Assembly (NCBI GenBank): GCA_029243025.1
Contig: JAQWSU010000033.1
Location: 1-64,000 of the forward strand
Origin: Pirellulaceae bacterium
GTDB taxonomy: Bacteria > Planctomycetota > Planctomycetia > Pirellulales > Pirellulaceae
Length of the DNA stretch: 64,000 nt
Direction: 5' to 3'
Shown piece after piece: positions 52,793 through 62,017 of the stretch. How positions within the stretch are numbered: position 1 is the first letter of the stretch; every line of letters begins with the position of its first letter. The notes beneath the pieces are model-generated. The model searched no databases, had not been told where the DNA came from, and worked only from the letters and a program-made list of their open reading frames with translations. A program made the position numbers and the translations under genes.

Positions 52793-54034
52793 ATGCGAGT
52801 TTTGTTTTTTACTCATTATTTCCCCCCTGAAGGAAATGCCCCCGCATCGCGAACTCTTGAAAACTGCCGGCGCTGGGTGTCCCAAGGCCATCAAGTCACC
52901 GTTGTGACATGCACACCAAATAGCCCAACCGGCATCCCCTATTCAGGCTATGAAAATCGGCTTTTTCAGCGTGAAGAGATTGAGGGGATCGAGGTTTGTC
53001 GTGTTTGGACCTACTTGGCCGCCAACAAAGGAGTCTTTCACCGCACGACCAGTTTCATCTCTTTCATGCTAAGTGCGATCATTTATTCGTTGTGGCGACG
53101 CCGACCTGATGTGATTATCGCCACCTCGCCACAGTTTTTTTGCGGCTGGGCTGGGGTGGTCGTAAGTTGGCTGAAATGGCGTCCCCTGATCCTCGAAATT
53201 CGGGACATTTGGCCCGAGTCGATTTCCGCCGTGGGCGCCATGAGAAATCGGTTTGTGCTAGGGATTTTGGAGCTCCTAGAAAAATGGATGTACGCGGCCG
53301 CCACACACATCGTGACCGTAGGAAAGGGTTACCGACAAAAGCTGCTGGAACGCAATGTACCGGCCAACAAAATCTCTATTGTGACCAACGGCGCAGATAC
53401 AGAATTCTTTCGTCCGTTGCCGCCCGATGAGGCAGTACGCCAGGAATATGGATTACACGACAAATTCGTTTGTGCTTCCATCGGGACCCTTGGCCTCAGC
53501 TCGGGCCTGCAAATTGTGCCCAAAGCAGCCCAAATCCTCCACCAACGGAACCGAAACGATATTGTGTTCATGTTGGTTGGTGACGGAGCGATTGGCGACG
53601 AGCTAAAACAAATGGTCGGCCACATGGGCCTGAAGAATGTCATCTTTACGGGGCGCCAAAATAAAAATCGCGTCCCGGCTTTTCTCTCCATTTCCGACGT
53701 TTGTCTTGCGCATCTACAACGACGTGAACTCTTCCAAACTGTCATTCCTTCGAAGATTTTTGAGGCGATGGCAATGGCAAAACCGATTCTGTTGGGCGTG
53801 GAGGGCTTGGCCGCGGAACTTGTTGAGCGGGCAGGTGCTGGTGTTTGCTTTGAACCAGATAATGCCGAACAGTTGGCCGACATTCTGGAGCAACTTTTGG
53901 ACGATCCCGCTCGACTCAAACAATACGCTGCAGCCGGTGAATCTTATGTGCGTGAGCACTTTAATTGGGACAATCTGTCTCGTGAGTACTTGGAAATTGT
54001 CGAAGACATATTGAGACCTGGAAAGAATCGATAA
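52793..54034 (+). CDS. Glycosyltransferase family 4 (WbuB-like)
   Basis: The 413-residue protein has the two-domain GT-B fold of GT4 enzymes. The N-terminus MRVLFFTHYFPPEGNAPA is the typical WbuB/WcaI-like start, with GHQVTVVTCTPNSPTG, PDVIIATSPQFFCGW and LILEIRDIWPESISAVG following. The C-terminal domain has KISIVTNGADTEFFRP, FVCASIGTLGLSSGLQIV and the donor-binding E-x7-E region in VIPSKIFEAMAMAKPILLG. WbuB transfers N-acetyl-L-fucosamine in E. coli O26; the sugar here is unknown. It may act with the methyltransferase that starts 268 bases downstream in cell-surface polysaccharide synthesis. An ATG 33 codons upstream has an unlikely N-terminus. Confidence 0.92.
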   Translation: MRVLFFTHYFPPEGNAPASRTLENCRRWVSQGHQVTVVTCTPNSPTGIPYSGYENRLFQREEIEGIEVCRVWTYLAANKGVFHRTTSFISFMLSAIIYSLWRRRPDVIIATSPQFFCGWAGVVVSWLKWRPLILEIRDIWPESISAVGAMRNRFVLGILELLEKWMYAAATHIVTVGKGYRQKLLERNVPANKISIVTNGADTEFFRPLPPDEAVRQEYGLHDKFVCASIGTLGLSSGLQIVPKAAQILHQRNRNDIVFMLVGDGAIGDELKQMVGHMGLKNVIFTGRQNKNRVPAFLSISDVCLAHLQRRELFQTVIPSKIFEAMAMAKPILLGVEGLAAELVERAGAGVCFEPDNAEQLADILEQLLDDPARLKQYAAAGESYVREHFNWDNLSREYLEIVEDILRPGKNR

Positions 54035-54302
54035 AAACGGTTGGACGAGAGCAAACCCTCACGTTGCGACGATCAAGACGGTTGGTCACCCAACAATTGC
54101 TCCTCCATTCGGCCTGTGCTACCATTGTGCGGCGCTGGCGAAAGAGTAAAGTCCTAGCTTGGCTCAATTCTGCCTGAGTTTCTTGGATTGCCTGTTGGTC
54201 GAATGGCCGTACCAACGCACGTGGTCTGGCGAACGCCCAGTGCAAAACCCATAATGTTTGTATCAAGAAACCTCTTTTCTCGAGTCGCTAACTGTTGTCA
54301 CT

Positions 54303-55034
54303 ATGAGCTCGCTTGTCCGCTGGATCGATCGCACTTTTTATTCCGACTACGAGTCCAAGTGGGACGAGAAGTTATTACGCGACTGCATGCTCAAAGTGCT
54401 CACACCCGAGAGTCGACTTCTCGACTTGGGGGCGGGACGCGGCGCTCTTCCTCAAACCAACTACAAGGATCATTGTGCATTTGTTGCGGGTGTGGACCCC
54501 GACCCGGCCGTTTTGACCAATCCGCACCTGCACGACGCAAAGGTCCAGGAGGCTCCCGACTATCTGATCCCCTACCCGGACGAGTCTTTCAACGTAGTGG
54601 TCAGTAATTCGGTCATCGAGCATATCCGAGATCCAAATGCCTTTTTCGCAGAAGTGAATCGGGTTCTCACGCCGGGCGGTATCTTCGTCGCGAAAACACC
54701 CAACCTGTTTCATTACATGCCGACCGTAGCCCGATTTACCCCTCACTGGTTCCACGCGTTCTACAACAAACTGCGTGGCCGCGAAGAGGAAGATACTTTC
54801 CCGACAACCTATCCCTGCAATGGCAAAGGCAAGGTTGCAAAAACGGCAAAAGCCTCGGGATTCGATGTTGTAAAAATTGATATTATCGAGGGAAGGCCAG
54901 AGTACATGCGGCTGACCGCGGCAACCTATTTCTGTGGCCTTGCCTATGAACGTTTCGTCAATCTATCACCGATCTTCGAGTCGTTTCGCATTGTCATGAT
55001 TTTTCACGTGCGGAAGATCGGACCACCGTCATAG
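54303..55034 (+). CDS. Class I SAM-dependent methyltransferase
   Basis: This 243-residue protein has the class I methyltransferase motifs: LTPESRLLDLGAGRGALPQ (motif I), FVAGVDPDPAVL (acidic loop binding the ribose of SAM), FNVVVSNSVIEHIRDP (motif around strand 4) and VLTPGGIFVAKTPN. The V-I-E-H-I pattern matches the methyltransferase type 11 group that acts on lipids, quinones or sugars. Next to a GT4 enzyme it may modify a glycan. The C-terminal part has a longer insertion with FHAFYNKLRGREEEDTFPTTY. The ATG at 54303 is preferred to a frame from 54258. Confidence 0.88.
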   Translation: MSSLVRWIDRTFYSDYESKWDEKLLRDCMLKVLTPESRLLDLGAGRGALPQTNYKDHCAFVAGVDPDPAVLTNPHLHDAKVQEAPDYLIPYPDESFNVVVSNSVIEHIRDPNAFFAEVNRVLTPGGIFVAKTPNLFHYMPTVARFTPHWFHAFYNKLRGREEEDTFPTTYPCNGKGKVAKTAKASGFDVVKIDIIEGRPEYMRLTAATYFCGLAYERFVNLSPIFESFRIVMIFHVRKIGPPS

Positions 55035-55245
55035 AACCCGTTGGTTCACCGTAGTTCAACGATCGGCCATCAATCCTGAGTAGTTGTCAAGATTCGTTCC
55101 GAAGCCCGGACGAGGATTTCCAAAAAGCGACCTTTACACGTTGCCGACTTGAGGGGCTGTGCTTTTGGCATCGCTTACTACTCTTGCGTAGTTCATGAAA
55201 CAAAACGGATTTTGCAATGCTCACCACGCAAGAGACGCCGCCCAA

Positions 55246-56340
55246 ATGAAAAAGTCATCCGACCAACTTACAACACTCATTATTTTCGCTCTACTCACCC
55301 TGCCCTCCTCCGGCTAAGGCCTGTACCGGGATCGTCCTGAAGAGTGCGGATGAGGTTACAGTAGCCGCTCAGACGATGGAATTTGGTTTCGACATTCGTT
55401 CGAAACTTGCCTTGGTTCCAGCGGGAACCCAGATTGCGACGCTCGCCTCGATGAAAAAGAAAGCGGTTTCACGTATGAAGCTAAGTAGGGTTTTGCCGGC
55501 GCCAACTGTTTCGACAGGCCGATCGTGATCGACGGCATCAGTGAGAAAGGGCTTTACTTCGGCGGCTTTTATTTTACGGGTGCGGCAGTCTTGGGAAAAG
55601 TAAACGCTGACAACCGAGACCGTGCCGTCTCGAGTGATGAGCTAGGCAATTGGATCCTTTCTCAATTCGCGACCGTCGAAGAAGTAAAAAACTCACTTCG
55701 GCAAATCGAAGTTATGGGCACTTATATCAAGAAATTCAGGGCGTCGCCCCCTTGCATCACGCCGTTTTCGATTCCTCAGGCGGGTCGATTGTCATTGAGT
55801 ACACTGAATCGGGGCTTACCATCCATGAAAACACAGTCAATGCTATCGCTAACAACCCAACTTACGACTGGCAGATTACGAACCTGCGGAATTACGTGGG
55901 CCTGCGTCCCATCAATCGAGATTTGGTGACGGTCGCTCGTCAAACCCTCCGTCCCTTTGGCCAGGGAACAGGCCTATTTAGCCTAACCTGGTGACTACTC
56001 CTCTCCGTCACGTTTTGTTCGTGCCGTCGCCTTTGCGAATGGCTCTTTGCCCAGCAAGACAGCCGACGACACGGTGTTCAAAGCTTTTCATATTTTAAAC
56101 AGCTTCGACATTCCCAAGGGCGTCGTGCGTGAATCCGAAAATCCAGACCTTACCGACGACACTATTTGGACATCTGCGAGTGACACACGAAATGCGGTCT
56201 ACTATTACAAAACGTACTTGGGACAAGCCGTCGAGTGCGTCCGAGTACGTGCGGCGGTAAAAGGGCTGAAAGCTCCGTTTACTTTGTCCATGGACAATTC
56301 GTTTCTCGTGCGGGACCGCACCTCCGAGGTGAGAAAGTAG
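55246..56340 (+). pseudogene. Choloylglycine hydrolase / linear amide C-N hydrolase gene, multiply frameshifted
   Basis: Fragments in three frames together encode a complete Ntn-hydrolase of about 360 residues. A signal peptide (MKKSSDQLTTLIIFALLTLPSS) starts at 55246. After a frame change comes AKACTGIVLKSADEVTVAAQTMEFGFD, with the catalytic N-terminal Cys codon at 55322-55324. Next are GFAGANCFDRPIVIDGISEKGLYFGGFYF, ELGNWILSQFATVEEVKNSL, then in another frame GVAPLHHAVFDSSGGSIVIEYTESGL and NNPTYDWQITNLRNYVGL, and finally AFHILNSFDIPKGVVRES...IWTSASD...YYYKTYLG. At least four frame changes and a TAG (55486) interrupt it. The family cleaves bile-salt amides, penicillin V or acyl-homoserine lactones; here it is no longer functional. 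Confidence 0.9.
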
Positions 56341-56431
56341 CGTGGCATCGTCGGCGCCAATACGACGACCACGGTACGAGGCAGCGGCAACAAGCAACGT
56401 TTGGTTGCTGACCTCCGCCAAGATGTTTCGT

Positions 56432-57514
56432 TCAATCCGAAAAACTTACCTGCTCGCGACCTCGGATTGTGGCTGCTGCTCGCCATACATCAAGTTCAAC
56501 ATCGTCGGTAACTGTCCGAACGGCGCCGTCGAGCATCGCAACTTGAACAAGTCCAACGTGGTGGCTCCGTGACGTGACAATGGCGTACGAGGGCGATCCG
56601 TTTCGCCCGTTTTTTCCTTCCTGCCAAGAGTTGAAGTCGACATCGAGGATCTTTTCACCGTCGTCATAACGGACGAATGAATTTGGGGTCAGCGTCGCGG
56701 TGAAACCCGTGTGGTGAACGCGACCGTCTGGCCATTCAGTATGTCCCGTCGATTTGAATTGGGCACCGCTTGCGGCGATCTGGGCCGCTTCTTCCGCATT
56801 TATTGGGATCTCTGTCGAGGAAGGTCCACCGTTTCGTAAATATGGCTGCCAGGCCTTTACTTCGGCCGTCATCATCGTTTTGCTCGTACCATCACGCACT
56901 TTCGCCAGGCGAAGGCGGCTGTTGGGATAAAACGGCCCATTGCCACTTTTACCAGTTTTTGGGTCGTAGACGAACCAGGTGCCGAAATTGAAGCCGTAAC
57001 TCGTTGGGAAAAGACGGACTTTGCCTTTGCCAGGATCTCGCAATCGATCTGCCCCCGGATCCGACGGACATTGATAACTCGGAATCCGCAGCGAATCGAT
57101 CGCCCCTTGGAAATCCCAGGCCGACTCCAAGTCAACAAGTCGGTAGAGATTCGCTTCCTCCAAATAAGGCAAGATACGTCCATGGACGCCCCACGAAACA
57201 TTGTTACCCGTTTCCGTCGCTTCCACGTTCACGACGGCGCTGGGAGGTAACGAACGTCTGGCAGACTCGTAGTTCAAGACACCCAAAGCGAGTTGCCGAA
57301 TATTGTTTTTGCATTGAACTCTTCTGGCGGCTTCTCTCGCAGAGTTGACCGCAGGGAGCAACAACATAATCAGAATGCTAATAATCGCAATCACAACGAG
57401 CAGTTCAATGAGTGTGAATGCCTGTTGACGTACCTTATCGGTTGTCGGGGCGAATGGGGAATCAACCTGGCTGCTGAACTCTTGCGTCTCCCCAGAACTC
57501 GTGGGTGTAAACAT
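56432..57514 (-). CDS. DUF1559 protein with type IV prepilin-like N-terminus
   Basis: The 360-residue protein is a planctomycete DUF1559 (H-x9-D-G) family member. After a 31-residue polar leader comes the class III prepilin-like helix AFTLIELLVVIAIISILIMLLLPAVNSAREAARRVQC, with the cleavable A-F junction and the conserved Glu at position +5. The DUF1559 domain follows (NNIRQLALGVLNYESARRSLPPSA...) and ends with SRSHHVGLVQVAMLDGAVRTVTDDV, the region of the H-x9-D-G motif. These proteins are thought to form pseudopili or envelope structures and occur in many copies per genome. The leader is longer than usual. The gene converges on the choloylglycine hydrolase pseudogene. Confidence 0.92.
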   Translation of the reverse strand: MFTPTSSGETQEFSSQVDSPFAPTTDKVRQQAFTLIELLVVIAIISILIMLLLPAVNSAREAARRVQCKNNIRQLALGVLNYESARRSLPPSAVVNVEATETGNNVSWGVHGRILPYLEEANLYRLVDLESAWDFQGAIDSLRIPSYQCPSDPGADRLRDPGKGKVRLFPTSYGFNFGTWFVYDPKTGKSGNGPFYPNSRLRLAKVRDGTSKTMMTAEVKAWQPYLRNGGPSSTEIPINAEEAAQIAASGAQFKSTGHTEWPDGRVHHTGFTATLTPNSFVRYDDGEKILDVDFNSWQEGKNGRNGSPSYAIVTSRSHHVGLVQVAMLDGAVRTVTDDVELDVWRAAATIRGREQVSFSD

Positions 57515-57582
57515 AATCGAACCTCTATCTCGTAATCGAAGTATTTTCTGCGATGCTTAATAAATTTCTGATTTCTCTTCAG

Positions 57583-58803
57583 TTAACGCTTCGTTTGACT
57601 CACAATCTGTCCATCGATGACAACACCAACACAGTGGGAATCGTATTCGAATGGGTCGCCGTCAAATAGCGAGACATCCCCGTCTTTACCAATTTCGAGT
57701 GACCCAACTCGCTTATCAATACCAAGCAATTTTGCGGGGACAATGGTGATTGAATCCAAGGCTTGTTGAAACGACAACCCATTTGCCGCCGCCATCGCCG
57801 CCTCGAACAAAACCACGCGAGTTTTTGGTACGTAGGCTTCGTATCCAGCTTGCATGGACACGGAAATCCCCGCATCCACAAGCTTGGCGGCTGTTTCGAA
57901 ACTGAAATTTTCCAGTTCTCCATTAGGTCTCACCATGGTCGGATGAATAATCACCGGCGTGCCGGCTGCCTTGATTTCCTCAATGAGCAAATAGGACTCC
58001 GCTGCTCCATCCAACCACAAACGCAAATCAAATTCCTTGGCCAGTCGCAATGCATTGTTAATATCTTGCGCTTTGTGGGCGGTCACCAACAATGGCAATT
58101 CCTGCGAAAGTACTTTCGCCAACGCCTCGCGTCGCAAATCGCGTGGAGGTGTTTCTTCTTTTTCTCCCCGACCACTTTGTTGTTGGGCATATTCCTGTGC
58201 TTTAATCAGTTCGGCTCGCAACATGGCAATCATCTTGCCCCGCGTGCCTGGCGATTTGCCACCCGCTTTTCTGGCGTTGCCTGTCAAGGTCACCGCGACC
58301 GCCGTGGATTCCGTCAACATTGCATCATCCACGGTATTTCCAGTCGTCTTCGCCACAAACGTTTGCCCCGAAATTAATTCACCGGGTGCGTGTCCGGTAT
58401 GGATGGTGGTGACGCCGAAGCTTCTCACCCAAGCGATCAGCTCTTCGTGAGCATTGTAGGCATCAATCGCTCGCAATTCCGGTTGAATCGGTGTCGAATG
58501 TTCCAATTGATCTTGATCATGTTTGTAATTGAGAATCCCCGATAATCCCACGGTACTGTGGGCGTCGATTAGTCCCGGCGTGACCACTTTGGCGGTAAGA
58601 ATTGGGTAGCCTTCCGGAACATTGACTTCAGCGGCTTTGCCGATTGTTGATATTTTCCCCTTTTGAATGATGATCATTCCATCGAGGATGGGTGCGCCGG
58701 ATGACGTGTAGATTGTTTCACCTTGAATTGCAACCTGCGCTTGCGTCGCACTGACTACGCTATACGAGGCTATCAGGCAGATTACATGAAGCAGTATTTT
58801 CAT
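57583..58803 (-). CDS. Amidohydrolase-family protein lacking metal ligands (probable non-catalytic partner)
   Basis: The 406-residue protein has a signal peptide (MKILLHVICLIASYSVVSATQA) and the composite beta-sandwich plus TIM-barrel form of amidohydrolases, with GKISTIGKAAEV and the closing VGSLEIGKDGDVSLFDGDPF. The metal-binding H-x-H is reduced to D80-A-H82-S-T84 (AHST), the strand corresponding to LHHVSE reads LDGAAE, and the place of the partner's HTDDP reads QAGYEA. All three sites are intact in the gene directly upstream, with which it overlaps by four bases (ATGA). I infer a structural or regulatory partner rather than an active hydrolase. The shared insertion containing PPRDLRRE supports a tandem duplication. 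Confidence 0.85.
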   Translation of the reverse strand: MKILLHVICLIASYSVVSATQAQVAIQGETIYTSSGAPILDGMIIIQKGKISTIGKAAEVNVPEGYPILTAKVVTPGLIDAHSTVGLSGILNYKHDQDQLEHSTPIQPELRAIDAYNAHEELIAWVRSFGVTTIHTGHAPGELISGQTFVAKTTGNTVDDAMLTESTAVAVTLTGNARKAGGKSPGTRGKMIAMLRAELIKAQEYAQQQSGRGEKEETPPRDLRREALAKVLSQELPLLVTAHKAQDINNALRLAKEFDLRLWLDGAAESYLLIEEIKAAGTPVIIHPTMVRPNGELENFSFETAAKLVDAGISVSMQAGYEAYVPKTRVVLFEAAMAAANGLSFQQALDSITIVPAKLLGIDKRVGSLEIGKDGDVSLFDGDPFEYDSHCVGVVIDGQIVSQTKR

Positions 58804-60122
58804 TTCCCAGATCCTTGATTAGCCTGATCAAAGCAACAGAAATAGGGAGTTTGGTCGTGTCCCGCACCGTATCCTCCCACGGCATAGAGACGGTCTTGGG
58901 GATCCGATCGGTCGAAAACCCGAACTCCCTCCACCCACGTCTCCTGAACTTTGGAATAGATGCTCAAGGGGTCACCATCCAACAGCATGAAGTCGGCATC
59001 TTTGCCGGGTGCGAGCGTGCCAATTCGGTCCTGTAGATCCAACATTTCGGCACCTGCAAGGGTTACCCCCGCCAACGCTGCCTTTCGTGACATACCCGCT
59101 CGCACGGCCAGCGCTGCGCTTCGCAAAAAATATCGGGAGTCCAAAATCGGATCATCTGTGTGGAAGGCCGTTCGCACCCCAGCCTCTTCCAAGATTCTTC
59201 CCGTTTCAAATTTGAGATACCGAGCCTCCAACTTACCTCCGGGTGAATCAATCATGATCATCGAACAGGGGACGTTAGCGGCTGCGATTTCATCCGCCAC
59301 TTTCCAGCCTTCGCTAACGTGATGCAGGACAACTCGAAAACCAAATTCACGTGAGAGCCTGAGCACGGTGATAATGTCATCATGGCGATGCGTGTGATGG
59401 TGAACGATTCTTTTGCCTTGCATTGCTTCAATCAAGGATTCTAGATGCAAATCACGAGGAGGCATTTCCCCCGGATCCTCCTTAGCATCGATGATTTTCC
59501 GATGGTATTCGCGTGCTTTGATGTACTGTTCCCGTACGAGGAATGCGGACTTCCCGCGAGACCCAGGAAAAGGAGCGTCCCGCATCGAGTTGGTGCCATT
59601 GGCCATCTTGAGACCGCCAAGCGGCCGATTCGCCTCATCTCGGTAAAGAAGATCCTCGATTCTTGTTGGTCCCTTCCCCCCAAACCGCAACTTGACGTAA
59701 ACCGTCTGTCCACTGCTCAGATGACCGGAACCTGGCATGATGTTTAAACTGGTCAGCCCCCCTGCCAAGGCGCGTTTAAAGCCTGAATCTCGCACGTTAA
59801 GCGAATCGAGCACCCGAACACCGGGTTGAATGGGGCCACTACCGTCGGCAGCGTACGGGCCACCGATATGGCTGTGTGTGCAAATCAGACCCGGCATAAT
59901 CACCTTGCCGGTCGCATCGATTTGTTCCGTTTCCTCCGGCAACTCTACGGCGTCTTGAGGGCCGACAGCCAGGATTGTGTCGCCATCGATCAAAAGGGTA
60001 CCGCATTCGATCGGCTCACCTTCAATGGGAATGATCCGGGCACCAAGAAAGGCTTTCGGGTGCTCCGCGCTCTCGGCGGATAGAGCGATCAGCAAGACGC
60101 CAAGAAAGCAAAATATCTTCAT
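58800..60122 (-). CDS. Secreted amidohydrolase (metal motifs intact)
   Basis: From ATG 60122 (GGAG six bases upstream) the gene encodes 440 residues with a signal peptide (MKIFCFLGVLLIALSAESAEH). It shows the amidohydrolase layout: GDTILAVGPQDAVE in the sandwich domain, then VIMPGLICTHSHIGGP with H83-x-H85, KRIVHHHTHRHDDI, FRVVLHHVSEGWKVA, and AFHTDDPILDSRYF with the catalytic-site Asp, closing with IGTLAPGKDADFMLLDGDP. The family includes imidazolonepropionase, dihydroorotase-like and peptide-cleaving enzymes; substrate is unknown, but export suggests a peptide or amide taken from outside. An upstream start at 60188 lacks a site. The next gene overlaps its stop. Confidence 0.9.
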   Translation of the reverse strand: MKIFCFLGVLLIALSAESAEHPKAFLGARIIPIEGEPIECGTLLIDGDTILAVGPQDAVELPEETEQIDATGKVIMPGLICTHSHIGGPYAADGSGPIQPGVRVLDSLNVRDSGFKRALAGGLTSLNIMPGSGHLSSGQTVYVKLRFGGKGPTRIEDLLYRDEANRPLGGLKMANGTNSMRDAPFPGSRGKSAFLVREQYIKAREYHRKIIDAKEDPGEMPPRDLHLESLIEAMQGKRIVHHHTHRHDDIITVLRLSREFGFRVVLHHVSEGWKVADEIAAANVPCSMIMIDSPGGKLEARYLKFETGRILEEAGVRTAFHTDDPILDSRYFLRSAALAVRAGMSRKAALAGVTLAGAEMLDLQDRIGTLAPGKDADFMLLDGDPLSIYSKVQETWVEGVRVFDRSDPQDRLYAVGGYGAGHDQTPYFCCFDQANQGSGK

Positions 60123-60547
60123 CAAATACTCCGTACAAAAAGATCTCCCATCTCTTTCGATTCGAGACAGGAGCGGGTGGATTGACATTCAAAACATCGG
60201 ACGGGAGCGTTCAATTCGAGCCTACTTTCATTCTGTCCGGATGCGTTCCGCCACTCGGCGTAAACATTGCAGAATATCTGGCATTCCCATTAATTAATGC
60301 ATTGAGTCACAAGGCAAGTACGTTCCTCGTTATTCGAACGTTGAAACCATGGAGATGCCAACAATCCATACGGCAGATCTGATCAGGTTCGGTTGTTCGA
60401 GTTGATGGGAGGTTGTCGCCTGAGTGGCAAAGTCGCCGTCCAGTCCAAACGTGTCAGGCGGCCTATTCATTCTACCATGAACGCGTATCCAGCGACGAAA
60501 CGGAGTTTCGATGCGAGGCAGCTTCCGTGTCATTTAGATGACCGTGA
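60123..60547. other. 425-bp intergenic region
   Basis: Between the amidohydrolase start (minus) and the end of the fourth DUF1501 gene (minus). It should contain the amidohydrolase operon promoter. Open frames on the plus strand are short and not protein-like; no RNA gene is seen. Confidence 0.4.
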
Positions 60548-62008
60548 TCAAGCCAGCAAATCGCTGATAACGTTTCCATGCACATCGGTGAGACGGAAAT
60601 CACGCCCTTGATGGCGATAGGTAAGCCGTTCATGATCGATCCCCAAGCGATTGAGGATGGTTGCGTTCAGATCATGTATGTGAACTGGTTTATCAATTAC
60701 GTTATAGCTGAAATCGTCCGTTTCCCCGTAGACGATTCCAGGTCGGATTCCCCCACCTGCCATCCACTTGGTGTAGCAGCGAGGATGGTGATCCCGACCG
60801 TAGTTAGTTTTCGAAAGATTGCCCTGACAATAGATTGTCCTGCCAAATTCCCCGCCCCAGATGACCAGGGTATCGTCGAGCATCCCGCGCTGTTTCAAGT
60901 CTTGCAGTAGTGCGGCACATGGCTGGTCGATAATGCCACATTGGCGTCGAATGTCTTTGGGGAGGTTGCCGTGTTGATCCCATTGGCGAATAAAGACTTG
61001 GGTGAAACGCACGTTTCGCTCGGCAAGTCTCCTGGCTAAGAGACAGTTAGCGGCGAAGGTACCTGGCTTTGTGACTTCAGGCCCGTACATGTCCAGAACA
61101 TGCTGAGATTCATCTGATATGTCCGTCAGTTCGGGAACCGACGTCTGCATGCGGTAGGCCATTTCATATTGAGCAATACGCGATTGAATTTCAGGATCGC
61201 CTACTTCGTTGTAGCGTTCCTGATTCAATTTGGCCAACTGATCCAGCATTCGCCTTCGCATCGCCGGGCTCATCCCATCGGGGTTGGAGAGGTAGAGCAC
61301 GGGATCGCCATTTGATCGCAAGCTAATCCCTTGATACCGGGTTGATAGAAAGCCGGCGCCCCACAATCGCGCGTAGAGGGCTTGGCCACCGAAGCCACCA
61401 TTAACTGTCGAATGCAAGACCACAAAAGCGGGCAAATTCTCATTCATGCTGCCGAGGCCGTAGGAAAGCCACGCTCCAGTCGACGGGCGGCCCGGCAGTT
61501 GGCTACCGGTTTGAATGTAAGTAATGGCCGGGTCGTGATTGATCGCTTCGGTATTGACGGTCTTAATCACCGCCAGCTCATCGATCATCCCAGCTGTATG
61601 CGGCAACAACTCACTAATCCACGTTCCCTGCTCACCGTATTGTTGGAACTTGAAGCTCGAGGGCGCAATGGGAAATCGCTTTTGGCCCGAGGTCATCGTA
61701 GTGATTCGCTGTCCGTTGCGCACCGAATCTGGTAGATCTTTGTCGAACCATTCATTCATTTTCGGCTTGTAATCCCACATATCAAGTTGGGATGGCGCAC
61801 CGGACATGAATAAATAGATAACTCGTTTCGCGCGAGGTGCAAAATGCGGAACATCGGCCAATCCGGCTGCAGCATTTGGCGACGATGTATTGGCAAACAG
61901 GCTCGGATTCACAAGCGAAGCGAGGGCCGCCGTACCAATCCCGGTGGCAGTTCGACCGAAAAAATGCCGTCTGGTCTCAACAAGCGCTGATTCACGCAAA
62001 GGGTTCAT
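60548..62008 (-). CDS. DUF1501 protein, Tat-exported (cassette 4 partner)
   Basis: A 486-residue DUF1501 protein with a Tat-type leader ([23 protein letters not shown]). Blocks in order are [105 protein letters not shown] and [18 protein letters not shown]. It shares [13 protein letters not shown]-type and [12 protein letters not shown]-type segments with the cassette 3 partner, so these two are close paralogues. It starts 9 bases after the cytochrome gene stop on the minus strand. Confidence 0.94.
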   Translation of the reverse strand: MNPLRESALVETRRHFFGRTATGIGTAALASLVNPSLFANTSSPNAAAGLADVPHFAPRAKRVIYLFMSGAPSQLDMWDYKPKMNEWFDKDLPDSVRNGQRITTMTSGQKRFPIAPSSFKFQQYGEQGTWISELLPHTAGMIDELAVIKTVNTEAINHDPAITYIQTGSQLPGRPSTGAWLSYGLGSMNENLPAFVVLHSTVNGGFGGQALYARLWGAGFLSTRYQGISLRSNGDPVLYLSNPDGMSPAMRRRMLDQLAKLNQERYNEVGDPEIQSRIAQYEMAYRMQTSVPELTDISDESQHVLDMYGPEVTKPGTFAANCLLARRLAERNVRFTQVFIRQWDQHGNLPKDIRRQCGIIDQPCAALLQDLKQRGMLDDTLVIWGGEFGRTIYCQGNLSKTNYGRDHHPRCYTKWMAGGGIRPGIVYGETDDFSYNVIDKPVHIHDLNATILNRLGIDHERLTYRHQGRDFRLTDVHGNVISDLLA

Positions 62009-62017
62009 TGAGTCATC

